From CBDFGT01 sp965247225 (GTDB lineage: Bacteria > Pseudomonadota > Alphaproteobacteria > Rhizobiales > Rhizobiaceae), in assembly GCA_965247225.1 (NCBI GenBank), contig CBDFGT010000009.1:62001-126000 (forward strand): DNA of 64,000 bases. The letters run 5' to 3'. The notes beneath the pieces are model-generated. The model was not told the DNA's origin and did not search any database. It saw nothing but the letters and a program-made list of their open reading frames with translations. Position numbers and translations under genes: made by a program. Of the stretch, positions 1 to 8,779 are shown one piece after another. Position 1 is the first letter of the stretch. Every line of letters begins with the position of its first letter.

Positions 1-990
1 GAAACAGGCGCTGCAATACAGCCAAAGAAAAATGTATCCGGCGCGCAGCAAATGATCCTGGCATTTGCCAGTCTGATTGTCCTGATCGGCTTCTTTTCGC
101 TTGCATCGGAAAACTTCCTGCAGACCTCCAATATCATGGGCATCCTGCAATCCACCTCTGTCAACGGCGTTCTGGCAGTCGCAGCCACGCTGGTCATCAT
201 TACCGGCGGCATCGACCTTTCGGTTGGCACGCTGATGACCTTCACCGCCGTGATCACAGGCGTTGTGCTGACCTACTGGGGCATGCCGCTGCCACTCGGA
301 ATTCTGGCCGCCCTCCTGACCGGAGCCTTCTGCGGTTTCATCTCCGGTACACTGATTGCGAAAATGAAGATCCCGCCTTTCATTGCCACGCTTGGCATGA
401 TGCTGATCCTCAAGGGCCTTTCCCTGGTGATTTCCGGTACAAAGCCGATCTACTTCAACGATACGCCCGGCTTCTCGCTGATTTCCACCGGCTCTCTCAT
501 CGGTGATATATTGCCGTTCTTTCCGTTGCCCAATGGCGTGCTGATCCTGTTCGTCCTGGCCATCGTCATGGCCTGTGTGCTCAACAAGACCGTGCTTGGC
601 CGATACACATTTGCACTGGGTTCCAATGAAGAGGCCGTGCGCCTTTCCGGTGTCAACACTGACGGCTGGAAGATTGCCATCTACAGTCTGGCGGGCGCAA
701 TCTGCGGCCTTGCTGGCCTGATCATCGCATCGCGGCTGAATTCAGCCCAGCCGGCCCTGGGTCTGGGTTACGAGCTTGATGCCATCGCTGCCGTCGTTAT
801 CGGCGGAACATCGCTTGCGGGCGGGCGGGGTTCCATCCTTGGAACCATTATTGGCGCATTGATCATGTCCGTGCTGCTCAATGGCCTGCGCATCCTGTCC
901 GTTGCTCAGGAATGGCAGACAGTGGTCACCGGCCTCATTATCATTGCAGCAGTCTATGCAGACATGCTGCGTCGCAAAAGCCTTTCCTGA
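1..990 (+). CDS. Sugar ABC transporter permease, RbsC family (5' end outside window)
   Basis: Inner-membrane permease of a ribose/xylose-type (CUT2) sugar importer. The frame is open from the first base of the window through the ATG at 52, so the true start probably lies upstream. Hydrophobic segments follow one another along the chain. The family stretch with TLVIITGGIDLSVG, which follows an early membrane segment in RbsC proteins, is present, as is the later AIAAVVIGGTSLAGG loop that docks on the ATPase. The gene for the periplasmic partner follows 94 bases downstream; the ATPase is presumably upstream of the window. The substrate cannot be read from sequence. Confidence 0.9.
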   Translation, partial: ETGAAIQPKKNVSGAQQMILAFASLIVLIGFFSLASENFLQTSNIMGILQSTSVNGVLAVAATLVIITGGIDLSVGTLMTFTAVITGVVLTYWGMPLPLGILAALLTGAFCGFISGTLIAKMKIPPFIATLGMMLILKGLSLVISGTKPIYFNDTPGFSLISTGSLIGDILPFFPLPNGVLILFVLAIVMACVLNKTVLGRYTFALGSNEEAVRLSGVNTDGWKIAIYSLAGAICGLAGLIIASRLNSAQPALGLGYELDAIAAVVIGGTSLAGGRGSILGTIIGALIMSVLLNGLRILSVAQEWQTVVTGLIIIAAVYADMLRRKSLS

Positions 991-1084
991 GGCTTGAACG
1001 CATAAGACAAGAAGAGAACGGGTTACGTTCCGCAAAAAGTGTGAAATCAAGAACCTGGCATGGTGCCAGATTGTGGAGGAAGAC

Positions 1085-2031
1085 ATGATTACAAGACGTA
1101 CTTTGATGGCTGCCATCAGCGCAACAGCGCTTCTGGCTTCGGCAGGCTTTGCTTCTGCCCAGGACAAGATCTACATTCCGCTGATCTCGAAAGGGTTTCA
1201 GCATCAGTTCTGGCAGGCTGTAAAGGCCGGTGCCGACAAGGCCGCTGCCGAATTCGGCGTTGAAGTGACCTTTGAAGGTCCGGACAATGAAACCATGGTC
1301 GACAAACAGATCGACATGCTGACGGCGGCTCTTGCCAAAAAGCCGCAGGCCATTGGCTTTGCGGCGCTGGACACCCAGGCAGCAACACCGCTTCTGAAAC
1401 AGGCCCAGGAAGCAAAGATTCCGGTGATTGCATTTGACTCCGGTGTCGACAACGACATTCCTGTGACAACAGTCACAACCAACAACATTGCAGCCGCATC
1501 CCTTGCTGCGGATAAAATGGCAGAACTGATCGGTGGCAAGGGCAAGGTTGCTCTCGTTGTGCATGACCAGACATCCCGCACCGGGATTGATCGTCGTGAC
1601 GGCTTCGTCAACCGCGTCAAGGAAAAATATCTGATATCGAAATCGTCGATATCCAGTATGGCGGCGGCGACCAGTTGAAATCAACAGAAATCGCCAAGGC
1701 CATCCTGACGGCCAATCCTGACCTGAAGGGTTTCTTCGGTGCCAATGAAGGATCTGCAATCGGTGTTGTCAATGCTATCAAGGAAACCTCGACCAAAGGC
1801 GTGATTGTTATCGGCTATGATTCCGGTGCGGCCCAGAAGGCTGCCATCAAGGAAGGCATCATGGCAGGTGCCATCACACAGAGCCCGGTCGGCATGGGCT
1901 ATGAGACAGTCAAGGCCGCCCTTGCTGCCATCAAGGGCGAAACCCTGCCAAAGACCATCGATTCAGGCTTTGCATGGTGGGACAAGTCCAACATGGACAA
2001 TCCGGAAATCGCAGCAGTTCTTTACGATTGA
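1085..2031 (+). pseudogene. Periplasmic sugar-binding protein, RbsB type, broken by one frameshift
   Basis: Substrate-binding component of the ribose-type importer. ATG 1085 is preferred over the GTG at 1073 because GGAGGA lies just upstream of it. Residues 1-25 form a Sec signal peptide ending in ASA. The periplasmic-binding-protein 4 fold follows, with DNETMVDKQIDML and VIAFDSG. The frame runs to a Tyr codon at 1628-1630 and then goes to nonsense; the remainder (DIEIVDIQYGGGDQLKSTEI and onward) lies one frame over, to 2031. Restoring one C at 1630/1631 (TATCTGAT to TATCCTGAT) gives a 315-residue protein of normal length. This is either a recent inactivating deletion or a sequencing error. 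It probably forms an operon with the upstream permease. Confidence 0.88.
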
Positions 2032-2046
2032 TGGGATTTGACTGCA

Positions 2047-2077
2047 GCCATCCCGACAGGTTCGGGATGGCCTTTTT
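2047..2077 (+). terminator. Rho-independent terminator of the sugar transporter operon
   Basis: Perfect 10-bp stem GCCATCCCGA / TCGGGATGGC with a 5-base loop, followed by CTTTTT. It starts 16 bases after the stop codon of the binding-protein gene. A classic intrinsic terminator. Confidence 0.93.
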
Positions 2078-2118
2078 GCATGGGAACCGGCAATCGCGTT
2101 ACGGCAACGGGATGGACA

Positions 2119-2163
2119 AAGCATGTCACGCAAAACTGTGCAGCGGTTTTGCGTGACATGCTT
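2119..2163. repeat. Dispersed intergenic palindrome, copy 1
   Basis: AAGCATGTCACGCAAAAC and its exact reverse complement flank a 9-base loop, giving an 18-bp perfect stem. A related copy with the same core (GTGAAGCGGTTTTGCG-like) lies at 12425-12473. Palindromes of this type are common between genes in Rhizobiales genomes. It sits between two convergent genes and could act as a bidirectional transcript end; that role is inference. Confidence 0.75.
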
Positions 2164-2325
2164 GACCGGATCCGGAAAAGCTAAAACCGGTGCGCGGGCG
2201 GGACAGGGGCAAGCAGACAGCCGATTATTGTTCCTGACGGTCCGCCTGCTGTTATCCGGAACCATCTGGCCAGGAATATGAGACAGGCCCACAGTCTGGC
2301 TGGCTTTGCAGCAAGCCATTTCCTG

Positions 2326-3078
2326 TCATGCAGCGCGAGCGCACAAGCCCAGATCGTCAACCAGGGCAGCAGCGGTTCGTCCGGGGTCCGCATACAAAAA
2401 GAAATGGCCGCCATCAAAGGTCCGCATGCGCAATGGCTGCGTGGTGACAGTTTGCCAGGCCTCTGCATGAATCAGCGGCGCTGCCCGGTCTGCATCACCG
2501 GAATAGACAGTAACCGGACAAGAGAATGGCGCGGCAGGGACATGGCGATAGGCGTCGCCCATCAGAATATCGGCAGTGATGATGGCCTCGAACATGTTGA
2601 AAAGCTCCGGATCGGCAAGGATCGTATCAGGAATACCACCCAGCGACAGGATCCGCTCACGCATCTCTCGGGGCTGCAAGGGTTCCGCAGCCGCGTTCCG
2701 CAAAGCCGGAGAAAGACTTCCGGAAACGGTTAAATGAAAGGGCAGTTCCGCACCACGTTCCCTCAGCAGGCAGAGCGTGACATAAGCCACCAGCCCTCCG
2801 AGACTGTGTCCGAGAAAGGCCGAAGGCAGCGATGGCAGACTCGCTATCGCAAGGGCAAATTCATCCGCCAGATCTTCAATGGTAGTGTGCGCCGGATCAC
2901 ACGACCGGTTTTCACGACCGGGAGGCTGCAATGGACACAGGTCAACCTGATGGATAGCAAGTGCATTCCGCAATTTCATGAAAGCGGATGCACCACCGCC
3001 TGCATGCGGAAATGCAAAAATTCTGTACTGTGCGCCTGCAAGCGGGCGATAGAGGGAAAGAGCCGGTATCCGGGTCAT
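2326..3078 (-). CDS. Type II (external) thioesterase of NRPS/PKS systems
   Basis: Alpha/beta hydrolase of 250 residues, the usual length for SrfA-TE/GrsT-type editing thioesterases, which remove stalled or wrong acyl groups from carrier-protein arms. Visible features are the N-terminal FPHAGGG oxyanion motif (about residue 25), the nucleophile elbow GHSLGG (about residue 90), the acid in SGDADRAAP and the catalytic His in DGGHFF. The start ATG overlaps the stop of the upstream MFS gene (ATGA), so the two are probably translationally coupled. Because the megasynthase has no thioesterase domain of its own, this is the only thioesterase in the cluster, and it may also take part in product release (inference). 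Confidence 0.92.
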   Translation of the reverse strand: MTRIPALSLYRPLAGAQYRIFAFPHAGGGASAFMKLRNALAIHQVDLCPLQPPGRENRSCDPAHTTIEDLADEFALAIASLPSLPSAFLGHSLGGLVAYVTLCLLRERGAELPFHLTVSGSLSPALRNAAAEPLQPREMRERILSLGGIPDTILADPELFNMFEAIITADILMGDAYRHVPAAPFSCPVTVYSGDADRAAPLIHAEAWQTVTTQPLRMRTFDGGHFFLYADPGRTAAALVDDLGLCARAA

Positions 3079-4455
3079 CTGGCCTCCGCAAAGCCTTCCT
3101 GCGATGAGACAAGGGACGGATTGAACACATCGGCACGATGATCCTGATCCGGAAGATCAATTTCGATGTTGCGCATGGAACGATTGCGCCACCCGACCAG
3201 CGTTGCAACCAGTGTAATGATCCCCGTCAGCATGATCAGAAGCGCCATTCCCCGTCCTTCACCTGTTCCTGTGACAAGGCCGACACTATTGGCCAACGGT
3301 CCGTTGACCCGCATCAGCGGCTCGAAGACGCTCTCGGCCAGCGGTGCGGCAATCACCATTGCCAGAGGCGGTGCGCTCATGCTCATCATATTGCGCACAC
3401 TGGAAACCCTGCCCAGAAGTTCCGGGGGAACCTTGCGTTGCAGGATCGTGGTACTGCTTGCCTCTTCTATCGGGAAAGCCAGAAATGCTAGAGCCAGGAC
3501 ACCGGCCAGAACAGGAAGTGCCGTGACAAACCCGCCGATGACCATGGCAATGCCGGTCAGACCCTGCGCAAGGATGATCCAAACGATCAATCGGCGACTG
3601 CGCGACAGGAGGCCCATGAGAAGCCCGCCAACAATCAGGCCGATACCGCCGGCAGAAAGCACCATACCGGTCTCTTGCGGTGTCGAAACAATGAGCAGGA
3701 ACGGCACGATGACCACTTCGCAAACAGCAAACAGAAATTGCGCACAGTTACAAACCAGAGCATGGCATGCAAACCGGGGCGATTTCGGACGAAACGCCAG
3801 CCCGCCGCAAAAGCTTCAAACCAGCTCTCGCTGGCCGCATGATTCCGTTCCGGATCGGAACCTTGACCCACAATATGCAGGCGAGTGCGATGATGAACGT
3901 CATGAGGTCGAGTATGAAAATCCATTCAAGCCCGGCAATCAGCAACAGCCCGGCCAATGCTGGTGCCACGATTTGTCCTATCCCGGCAATGGACTGGGTC
4001 AGGCCGTTCACAAAACCAAGGTTTTCCTTGCGGACCATCAACGGCGTAACACTTTCATAAAGCGGACGCTGCATGCCGAGAGACAGTCCGCCGATGACGG
4101 CATTGATATAGAGATGCCAGACTTGCAACTGCCCGCTGGACAACAGGATCAGCATGCTGACACTTGTCACGGCCGACATGCTGTCAACAGCCAGCATCAT
4201 CGGCTTGCGCGGAAACCGGTCAGCAATAACGCCCCCAAAGGGAGAAATGAGAATCGCCGGTAAAAGCGTCAGGATGGCCAGCGATGCAAAGGTTACGACC
4301 GAACCCGTCTCCTTGAACACCCAGATTCCAACGGCCATTCCTGTCAGGGTCGTTCCTATGAAGGACAGAAGCTGTCCGCCGATCAAAATGGCAAATGGCA
4401 CGATACCCGGATCCGGTGTGCCTGTTTTAGTAACAGAAGTCGTGTTGGAAGACAT
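3075..4455 (-). pseudogene. MFS exporter, EntS/enterobactin-exporter-like, with two frameshifts
   Basis: Major facilitator with about 12 predicted membrane segments, related to the EntS/MFS_3 exporters found beside siderophore and NRPS genes. The N-terminal half (4455 to about 3857) carries the A-like loop GGVIADRFPRKPMML. The reading then moves to a second frame (DPERNHAASESWFEAF..., about 3856 to 3738) and to a third (EVVIVPFLLIVSTPQETG..., 3737 to 3075). Adding one base at 3856/3857 (GATCGG to GATCCGG) and one in the short A-run at 3735-3737 restores a continuous protein of about 460 residues. Both sites are short homopolymers, so sequencing error is as likely as decay. Only 2 bases separate it from the monooxygenase upstream. 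Likely role: export of the lipopeptide or a precursor. Confidence 0.85.
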
Positions 4456-4457
4456 GT

Positions 4458-5918
4458 CTATCGATCCGGATGCGCGTCACGTGTTACATTGACACTGTCG
4501 ATGCTTGTGATCGTCGGCAAAGTCAATCGGTTCCGGTGCCGGGCGACGGTTTGGCAGAGGGCTTTGAATCCGGTGATCATCACCTGCCCTGTAGCGAAAA
4601 CATAGACCAGAAGGTCAAAACCGAAAAATCGCAGGATACGATCACGCCGCACGCACTCGTCAATAGCGGTCTGATACCCGGTGACGGAATGCGAAATCTT
4701 GATATGCAGCGGAATATAGTGCAGCGGGAACATCCGGTATAAAAACAAATCAATACGGCGTCGCACCTGCGGAAGGATATGACGGAAGTTTGACCGCAAT
4801 TCGTCAAAATTGGCAATGGAAAGATCGGCAACTGCATCAGTATGCGGTTTGCGGTTATTCTGGTACACTGCAAAAGCAGAGGCGCGCTCGCCAGCACTGA
4901 ACCGCTCAAGCTGTTTCAGGAGTTCCACCATGCTTTCAAATCCCGAGTTCATGCCCTGGCCATAAAATGGCACTGTTGCATGTGCAGCATCACCGACCAG
5001 AACAAACTTGTCATTGTAAAACCACTTTGAATTGCGCTGGGTCTGAAAATAGGATGCAGGCGTGGCCCGCAGACGCTCTTCTGCATCCGGAACGAGCTTG
5101 AAGACATCAGGAAACTCGGTCCGCAGCACCTCTTCAATCTTTCCGCGCCGGGCGAAGTCATCTTCTTGCTCCATCGGATAGATGAAGTTGCCGGTAAACG
5201 AGCCGTCAGGATTTGGCAGTGCAAACATCATCAGGTCGCCCCGGGGCCAGATATGCAGGGAATGCGGGTCCATCAGCCATGGATTGGCAGGATCTGTTCC
5301 GGCTGGAATGGTGATTTCACGATAGTTCCAGTCCAGATATCTCTGGGAAAAATCGGTCCGCTCTTCCCGGTGCATGAGACGCCGTACAGCCGAATTCACA
5401 CCATCGGCACCAATCACGAAATCAGCATCCTCAATCACCTCACGCTCTTGCGGAGCGGAGACAGGTGCAACCGTGATGGATCCGGAAGCCTTGTCGAGAT
5501 CCGTAACCGTCCAGCCGAAGCGGATTTTCACGCCGGCTTCCAGTGCCGCATCCAGAAGTTCTGTATTGATGTCGCTGCGGCGTGCCCCGTGAAGCGCCAG
5601 TTCGCAGTCAGGGCTGTAGGGAAAAGCGGTTGCAAGCGTGCCCATGTGGCACATGCGTCCTGTAATCGGAATAGTCCGCTTCTCCACGCGGTCCCATATC
5701 CCGGCAGCCTCAAGGGCAGCCTTGCCACGACTGCTGATTGTCACATTGAACGATCTGCGATTGCTGAACGCCCTGACCACCTCTTCAGTCTGGCGCTCGA
5801 TGACTTCCACAGTCGCACCACGCTGGGCCAGCATGATCGCTCCGAGCGTGCCGACAAGACCGGCACCGATAACAATGATCTTTTGGTGATTCAGAAACAA
5901 GGTGTTACCAGTCTGCAT
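4458..5918 (-). CDS. FAD-dependent monooxygenase, kynurenine 3-monooxygenase-like
   Basis: Class A flavoprotein hydroxylase of about 486 residues. It shows the Rossmann dinucleotide motif GAGLVG near the N-terminus, the DG motif in VIGADGVNSAVRR, and GDAAHATVPFYGQGMN. The last is the signature of kynurenine 3-monooxygenases, which use NADPH and oxygen to hydroxylate L-kynurenine at C3. The C-terminal region has the hydrophobic/aromatic stretch FGFDLLVYVFATGQ, as expected for KMO membrane-associated tails. ATG 5918 is chosen; a GTG at 5930 is possible. It is first of a three-gene operon (monooxygenase, MFS, thioesterase) divergent from the biosynthetic genes. No kynureninase or tryptophan dioxygenase gene is visible, so the substrate may be a carrier-bound or free building block rather than kynurenine. 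Confidence 0.82.
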   Translation of the reverse strand: MQTGNTLFLNHQKIIVIGAGLVGTLGAIMLAQRGATVEVIERQTEEVVRAFSNRRSFNVTISSRGKAALEAAGIWDRVEKRTIPITGRMCHMGTLATAFPYSPDCELALHGARRSDINTELLDAALEAGVKIRFGWTVTDLDKASGSITVAPVSAPQEREVIEDADFVIGADGVNSAVRRLMHREERTDFSQRYLDWNYREITIPAGTDPANPWLMDPHSLHIWPRGDLMMFALPNPDGSFTGNFIYPMEQEDDFARRGKIEEVLRTEFPDVFKLVPDAEERLRATPASYFQTQRNSKWFYNDKFVLVGDAAHATVPFYGQGMNSGFESMVELLKQLERFSAGERASAFAVYQNNRKPHTDAVADLSIANFDELRSNFRHILPQVRRRIDLFLYRMFPLHYIPLHIKISHSVTGYQTAIDECVRRDRILRFFGFDLLVYVFATGQVMITGFKALCQTVARHRNRLTLPTITSIDSVNVTRDAHPDR

Positions 5919-6807
5919 ACGCAATACCACTCAAACTCGGGTTAATACACATCACGCAATTTGCTGCAAATCAACAGATAGAGAGAAGAAAGCTGTATCT
6001 GCATGCAACAAATTTTACCGATGATTGACACCTGTATTAAAATCCCGGAAGAAATATATCAAAGTTAATATATAAAATTTTACATATTAACTTTTCTTCA
6101 AGATTTTAGACTGTGGCAAAACATATAATACTCGTATTTGTATTATAAAATATTTGCAATACCAACCATGGAAATCCGGTATTAATGGTAAACGTCAAGA
6201 TCTGGACACAAGTGGAATGAATTTGAATTCCGGGTTCAGCAAGGCTGGACGGCACATCAATGCCAAAATCGAAAACTCGAGAAAAATCATGCCCTTGCCA
6301 TCGGCTTGCAATATCACGTCGTTGAGGCACCCCTGCTGGAGCCTGGGATAATCTGGCGGCTTTCCCGGCGGTTTCACCGTTCGCACGCCGTCAGGCTTGA
6401 TGCTGTCTGCCGATAAAGGCAACTTGACGATCATGCAGGCTGGCATGATCCCCGTGTACCCGTCCTGATACGTCAGCCCCGGCTCGGTATCGTCTGTCGT
6501 CACGGGTTCATCATTGACTGACTGTTAACTATAAGATGCGAAACTGCATACTCCAGCGTTTGTGTTGTCGGGAGTATGGAGCCGAAATGTGTATTGGGTT
6601 AGCGGGGTACAATCGGGCTGGTGCAGTGCCGTGGCAGAGGCATGCAGCCAGGATTTCATGCCTGGTCCAAACACAGGCAGACGGCATGACACGCGCAAAA
6701 ATACGGCACTCCGGCCCCGGGGCTTCAATCTGCCGGACAATGGGTCAAGTCAGGTGCCTGTGGGTCACGGTCGATCCGTTCACAACCATGCGGGTGTTAC
6801 AGTGACG
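5919..6807. other. Divergent intergenic region, 0.9 kb, no supported gene
   Basis: Between the divergent monooxygenase operon and the exporter/biosynthetic operon. The part from about 5980 to 6170 is strikingly AT-rich for this genome and contains a perfect inverted repeat at 6061-6094. The rest (6200-6800) has short open frames on both strands, the longest a 102-codon minus-strand frame at 6195-6503, but none has a recognisable domain or a convincing ribosome binding site. It must hold the promoters for both operons. Confidence 0.6.
6061..6094. promoter_or_regulatory. Inverted repeat, candidate operator between divergent operons
   Basis: AAAGTTAATAT at 6061-6071 and its exact reverse complement ATATTAACTTT at 6084-6094, with 12 AT-rich bases between. 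It lies about 140 bases upstream of the monooxygenase start within the AT-rich segment where promoters would sit. The symmetry fits a dimeric regulator, but no regulator gene is present in the cluster and the arms do not match a well-known box. Confidence 0.45.
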
Positions 6808-7539
6808 ATGTCCTCGAATTGCATTGTGGTGGAAGACGCCCACCAGTGGTATGGCAAGGGCGAGCTTGGGGCCCATGCGCTGCGCGGCATATCCATGACA
6901 GCCAGACCCGGAGAAGTCCTGATGGTGCGGGGTCCGTCCGGCAGCGGGAAGACCACGCTTCTTCAGCTGATGGGAGCCCTCAGGACGCCGGACAAGGGTG
7001 AGTTGACAATTTGCGGCGAGAGCACGCGAGGGCTCAGATCGGTCGCCCTGCGGGAACTCCGCTTGCGGCGTATCGGCTTTATATTTCAGTTTTTCAATCT
7101 GTTTCCAACATTGACGGCGTGGGAAAATGTCGCGCTGCCACTCGATATATGCGGCATTGGCGGGAAGGAAGCAGAGCATCGGGCCAAGGCGCTGCTTGAG
7201 GAAGTCGGTTTGCAGGACCGGTTGAACCACAGGCCGGGCCAGCTTTCGGGCGGCCAGCGGCAACGTGTGGCTATTGCACGCGCCTTGTCGAATGAACCGG
7301 AAGTCATTTTGGCAGATGAACCGACTGCCGCCCTTGACGGGGTCAATGGTGCCCTGGTGATCAGGATTCTGCAAAAGCTTGCTCACGAAAAGGGACGCAT
7401 TGTCGTGATCGTTTCGCATGACGAACGTGTCGAGAAAATGGTTGATCGGGCGGTTACAGTCGAGGACGGAAAAATCGTCGCAGATATCCGGATATCACAA
7501 GGGTTCTCCGGCAGCAGTTTCAACGGGGGCCCGCAATGA
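6808..7539 (+). CDS. ABC transporter ATPase, MacB/LolD/DevA type
   Basis: ATP-binding subunit of an efflux ABC transporter, 243 residues. It has Walker A GPSGSGKTT, the Q-loop in FIFQFFNLFPTLT, signature LSGGQRQRVAIARA, Walker B VILADEPTAALD and the switch His in IVVIVSHD. The FQ-FFNL(F)PTLTA pattern is typical of the MacB/LolD/DevA subfamily that works with FtsX-type permeases. An open frame reaches back to 6562 but that part has no homology look; ATG 6808 begins right before the conserved start. It overlaps the next gene by four bases (ATGA). With the following two genes and the outer-membrane factor it forms a tripartite exporter. Confidence 0.93.
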   Translation: MSSNCIVVEDAHQWYGKGELGAHALRGISMTARPGEVLMVRGPSGSGKTTLLQLMGALRTPDKGELTICGESTRGLRSVALRELRLRRIGFIFQFFNLFPTLTAWENVALPLDICGIGGKEAEHRAKALLEEVGLQDRLNHRPGQLSGGQRQRVAIARALSNEPEVILADEPTAALDGVNGALVIRILQKLAHEKGRIVVIVSHDERVEKMVDRAVTVEDGKIVADIRISQGFSGSSFNGGPQ

Positions 7540-8750
7540 GTTTCTCGCAGAAAACCTCGTCCAGCATTATTCTTGGTTCGGTTCTGTTGCTGGGCAGCAT
7601 TTCCTGGATTGTGCGTCCTGAACCGGACACGCCCGGAGGTTCCCCCGCACTTTTTACAAGTGCTGTCGGGCAGGAGAGGGCTGACGGGACACAGTCAGGC
7701 GAAAATATTGCTGCCGGTCTTGGAATTGTGGAACCGGCGTCTGGAACAATCAACCTTTCGGCACAAATGCCCGGTGTCATTGCGATGATGACAAAGAATG
7801 AGGGTGATGCGGTCAGGCGCAATGAGGTGCTTGCCCGGTTGGCCAATGAGGATTTGAAGGCGAAGCTTGCACAGGCTGAAGCCAATGTCCGCATTGAAGC
7901 GGCGCGTCTGGCCATTGTGGAGAATGGTCCGCGGCCCGAGGAAATCGGTCAGGCTGAAGCCAGGGTGCTCGAGGAGCAGAGCAGCACGAAGCTGTTTGAG
8001 ACACAATTGCAACGGCGCCAGCTTCTGGTAAGGGACGGCGCGGTTGCGCGCGAGACACTCAATGAGGCCCAGCGCGCATTCTCTGCAAGCCAGCAGCGGC
8101 TGGACGGCGCCAGCAAACAGCTCCAGTTGCTTCGTCAGGGATCACGGCCTGAGGAACTGGAGGCAGCACGGGCAACGTACAAGCTGGCACAGGACAAGCT
8201 GGACGAAGCGCAGGCGATGCTGGACAAGTCGTATATAAGAGCGCCCGCTGACGGTGTTATCCTGCGCCAGTACATGGAGCCGGGCGAGGCGGTGTCCATG
8301 CAACCGGACGCCGTGATCATGCAAATTGCAGATATTACCCGTTTGGTCGTGCGCACACAGATTGATGAGAATGATATCAGCGGATTGAAAATCGGGCAAA
8401 AAGCGGAGATTTCTGCTCCGTCACTGGGTGGCAAGACCCTTTCCGGTACCGTGACCCGCATCAGTCCGCGGCTGGGTGCAAAGACCGTCACGGCCGAAAC
8501 ACCGACAGAGAAGCGCGATACAAGGGTGCTGGATGTCATCGTCGCGCTCGATCCCGGCATATCTGTGCCCATCTATCTTCGGGTTGACGTGGTTATCAAA
8601 CTTGACAGCCAGACGGAACAACCAAAGCAGCAGACCATGCTGGAAGTGCCCCTTCGCCCGATGCTTGCGGAAGGCCGCTGCCAGGATGCCGGATGCCGGG
8701 ATTCGCTAAATCTGCTCGATACACAGATGACAGGTTCGATTGCCCGCTGA
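7536..8750 (+). CDS. HlyD/DevB-like periplasmic adaptor (membrane fusion protein)
   Basis: Adaptor linking the inner-membrane ABC permease to an outer-membrane channel, 404 residues. It has an N-terminal membrane anchor (IILGSVLLLGSISWIV), a split biotinyl-lipoyl half-motif (PGVIAMMTKNEGDAVRRNEVLARL), and a long helical hairpin at about residues 110-235 rich in Ala, Glu and Gln. The returning lipoyl half (SYIRAPADGVILRQYMEPGEAV) and a beta-barrel part with ITRLVVRTQIDENDISGLKIGQ follow. This layout matches DevB/HlyD adaptors of glycolipid and peptide exporters. Start overlaps the ATPase stop. Confidence 0.9.
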   Translation: MSFSQKTSSSIILGSVLLLGSISWIVRPEPDTPGGSPALFTSAVGQERADGTQSGENIAAGLGIVEPASGTINLSAQMPGVIAMMTKNEGDAVRRNEVLARLANEDLKAKLAQAEANVRIEAARLAIVENGPRPEEIGQAEARVLEEQSSTKLFETQLQRRQLLVRDGAVARETLNEAQRAFSASQQRLDGASKQLQLLRQGSRPEELEAARATYKLAQDKLDEAQAMLDKSYIRAPADGVILRQYMEPGEAVSMQPDAVIMQIADITRLVVRTQIDENDISGLKIGQKAEISAPSLGGKTLSGTVTRISPRLGAKTVTAETPTEKRDTRVLDVIVALDPGISVPIYLRVDVVIKLDSQTEQPKQQTMLEVPLRPMLAEGRCQDAGCRDSLNLLDTQMTGSIAR

Positions 8751-8779
8751 GCTATGCAGCCGGCGGGATGTGAAAAGGT

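Noticed and set aside
6195..6503. Possible small gene of 102 codons in the divergent intergenic region
   Set aside because: No ribosome binding site, no recognised family and composition unlike neighbouring genes; left as unsupported.
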